A stretch of 40,259 nt of DNA from a virus. Shown here piece by piece: positions 38,693-40,259 of this stretch (position 1 is its first letter; the number at the start of each line of letters is the position of its first letter). Below the pieces are notes generated by a model. It saw only the letters and a list, made by a program, of their open reading frames with translations, was not told the DNA's origin and did not search any database. The stretch spans positions 1-40,259 of IMG/VR virus record IMGVR_UViG_3300020194_000761; one strand, written 5' to 3'. Made by a program: the position numbers and the translations under genes.

Positions 38693-39840
38693 TGAGTTTT
38701 TTCTCATTCTTTGAAAGCGACGACGATGGGGTCGTTAGCGAAGATAGCCGTCAGGATGCTAGGACCGCAGCTCGTAACGAACAAAGAGCTAGAACCTCTG
38801 CGGTTGTTAGATCGCCGACAACAGCGTCATATCCTTCTGATGCTAGTGCAGATAGACAACCACATAGTGTTGTATTCCATATTAATGCTAGATCTAATTC
38901 AGCGGCAGGAGCAGCAGCCCAATCTGCTAATGCAGGCACGGCGTCTTGGAATAATGCACAAGGGGCTTTACAAAGTCAACAGGCAAGTGAAAACAGAGCA
39001 TCCGCAGATGCTAGCGATACAGTAATGGCAGGAGCCTCGGCTGTAGCTGCCGGTGCTTTGACGGCAGCCATAGGGCCAAAGTTGACAGGGGACAACGCAT
39101 CTAAACTAGCAGTGCCACTTCTTGCTGTAGGATCAGCAGCTGTTGCCGCCGCTGTTGGTGGATCTTTAACAGGTTCGAATAATACAGTTAGACTATTGGG
39201 ATCAATTCAACTACATATCTCACAAGCACCGGTTACAGCATATAGTGCTAACTGGGACGAAGAAACATTAGGCACAGCAGCAGGCTTGTTAGCAAGTGGC
39301 AGAGCTGGGTTGTCAGATATTCTTGGCGGGGCTGAGTATCTTTCCCGTGGTGTTATTGGCGCGGCAGCTAATATTCCAAAAGAGCTAGGTATCGGCGATC
39401 AAAACATTGCAGGAGCAATTGAGGCAACATCTAAGAAAGTAGCAAACCCATACAAAGAACAATTGTTTAAATCAATGGGATTCAGAAAGTTCTCTTTTGA
39501 ATATAAGTTTATGCCAAAGAATGCAGGTGAATACAATACAGTTCAAGGCATACTTAAACAGTTTAGATTACATATGCACCCAGACAAAGGACAAGACGGC
39601 TTTTTCCTAATTTATCCTTCAGAGTTTAATATTGAATATCGCTATAAGGGCGGAGTAAACGGACACATTGCTAAAATTGCATCTTGTGTTTTAACCGATA
39701 TGAAAATTACATACGGTTCTTCTGATGGAACATTTAATACTATTAGAGGCACGGGTGGTGCGCCAAACGAAATTAATATGTTGTTGTCCTTCACAGAACT
39801 AGAAACATTAACAACAGATAGAATCGAGGACGGGCTATAA
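38692..39840 (+). CDS. 48: gp48-like baseplate tail-tube cap
   Basis: 382 residues. The N-terminal third is Ala/Ser/Gln-rich and polar, followed by two Ala/Gly-rich hydrophobic stretches (about 105-165). The C-terminal domain has FRKFSFEYKFMPKNAGEYNTVQGILKQFRLHMHP, FLIYPSEFNIEYRYKG and SCVLTDMKITYG, the tail-cap signature of T4 gp48. It caps the baseplate-proximal end of the tail tube, where tube polymerisation begins. The stop overlaps the gp53 start as TAATG. Confidence 0.9.
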   Translation: MSFFSFFESDDDGVVSEDSRQDARTAARNEQRARTSAVVRSPTTASYPSDASADRQPHSVVFHINARSNSAAGAAAQSANAGTASWNNAQGALQSQQASENRASADASDTVMAGASAVAAGALTAAIGPKLTGDNASKLAVPLLAVGSAAVAAAVGGSLTGSNNTVRLLGSIQLHISQAPVTAYSANWDEETLGTAAGLLASGRAGLSDILGGAEYLSRGVIGAAANIPKELGIGDQNIAGAIEATSKKVANPYKEQLFKSMGFRKFSFEYKFMPKNAGEYNTVQGILKQFRLHMHPDKGQDGFFLIYPSEFNIEYRYKGGVNGHIAKIASCVLTDMKITYGSSDGTFNTIRGTGGAPNEINMLLSFTELETLTTDRIEDGL

Positions 39841-40259
39841 TGTATTTTAAAAATATGCCAAATATTGTTTATAAGTTTAATGATAAACAAATCCTTGTCA
39901 AAGATATATTCAGAAGAATTCAACTATCTACAGAAGCAAAAGATAGACGCCAACTAATCAATTACATTATTGAAGACGGCGAAACTCCAGATGCAGTTGC
40001 TTATAATTTTTATGGGTCTTCTGAAATGCACTGGCTTATACTTTTAGTTAATGAAATATTCAGTGTAAAAGAAGAATGGCCTATTCACCAACAAGACCTT
40101 TTTAGATATACAGAAAGCAAGTACGGTGTGGGCAACGCTTCAGATGTCCATCACTATGCACTCTCGGAAGATACAAATATTATCGTAGACTACAATGCCT
40201 CTGACTTGGCTAATGGTGTAATTGAGGAAGTTACTAACTATGCCTACGAAGAATCTTTG
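39840..40259 (+). CDS. 53: gp53-like baseplate wedge protein (N-terminal part)
   Basis: 140 codons are visible; the gene runs off the window. DIFRRIQLSTEAKDRRQL, GETPDAVAYNFYGSSEMHWLILLVNEI (about 50-76) and the following WP-HQQDLFRYTESKYG match gp53, a baseplate wedge subunit; the FYGSSEMHW segment is a LysM-like core. It joins gp48 by a 1-bp overlap in TAATG, so the two are co-translated from the late promoter at 38653. Confidence 0.9.
   Translation, partial: MYFKNMPNIVYKFNDKQILVKDIFRRIQLSTEAKDRRQLINYIIEDGETPDAVAYNFYGSSEMHWLILLVNEIFSVKEEWPIHQQDLFRYTESKYGVGNASDVHHYALSEDTNIIVDYNASDLANGVIEEVTNYAYEESL

Noticed and set aside
1-40259. Integrase, transposase, insertion sequence or attachment site
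   Set aside because: None was recognised in any frame; the tRNA-Arg gene has no visible direct repeat of its 3' end in the window. The genome looks lytic.

Overview
The window is part of the genome of a tailed phage, a marine-type T4-like myovirus. T4-family genes recognised from their protein sequences are gp33, gp59, gp32, gp4, gp26 with a gp51-like extension, gp48, gp53, PhoH, a gp30-type DNA ligase and a T4-gp19-like tail-tube protein. The DNA is AT-rich and genes are packed with 1-20 bp overlaps. The permuted two-piece tmRNA gene is of the type found in Alphaproteobacteria and cyanobacteria. Together with the low GC this suggests an AT-rich marine alphaproteobacterial host such as SAR11; this is an inference.

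Layout. 1-5372 (+): sulfotransferase-like protein, FkbM methyltransferase, GT4-type glycosyltransferase, phosphomannomutase-like HAD phosphatase, small ORFs and an HNH endonuclease. 5369-9089 (-): three envelope or secreted proteins, two with signal peptides, behind a putative late promoter. 9279-11309 (+): small conserved genes, DNA ligase and a membrane protein. 11306-23355 (+): a near-continuous accessory operon with a methyltransferase, fatty-acid desaturase, two N-twitch radical SAM proteins, three SGNH-like proteins, a sugar epimerase, two paralogous glycosyltransferase-like proteins and a carbamoyltransferase. 23388-26293 (+): conserved small genes, PhoH and a PD-(D/E)XK nuclease. 26298-27362: permuted tmRNA, two similar 5'-UTR pseudoknots and a SleB-type cell-wall hydrolase. 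27402-30268: epimerase, then the replication and late-transcription block gp33-gp59-gp32. 30311-31838: P-loop sulfotransferase-like protein, tRNA-Arg(UCU), small conserved proteins and a chorismate-mutase-like protein. 31835-38645 (-): tail and head-completion genes (tape-measure candidate, gp26/51, tail-tube protein, gp2 candidate, gp4) plus an AMP-binding ligase. 38692-end (+): gp48 and gp53.

Control. Nine host-type promoters of the form (GC)TTGACA-N16/17-TATAAT precede early or middle genes. Copies of the T4-type late box TATAAATA lie upstream of late genes on both strands and of the tmRNA. Two late boxes and one TATAAT promoter place the predicted transcription start exactly on the A of an ATG, suggesting leaderless mRNAs. 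The gp32 transcript would begin with an H-type pseudoknot closely resembling the T4 gene 32 autoregulatory element. The gp26 gene ends in an in-frame T TTT TTC slippery heptamer followed by a stem-loop, and leads by a -1 shift into a gp51-like frame with no good start codon. This resembles the frameshifted tail-assembly chaperones of other phages.

Most notable candidates: the gp26/gp51 frameshift, the gp32 leader pseudoknot, the permuted phage tmRNA with a late box in front of it, the duplicated pseudoknot leader, the accessory glycan or small-molecule operon, and unusual metabolic genes (desaturase, chorismate-mutase-like protein, AMP ligase among the tail genes). All assignments are from reading the sequence; no database search was run.
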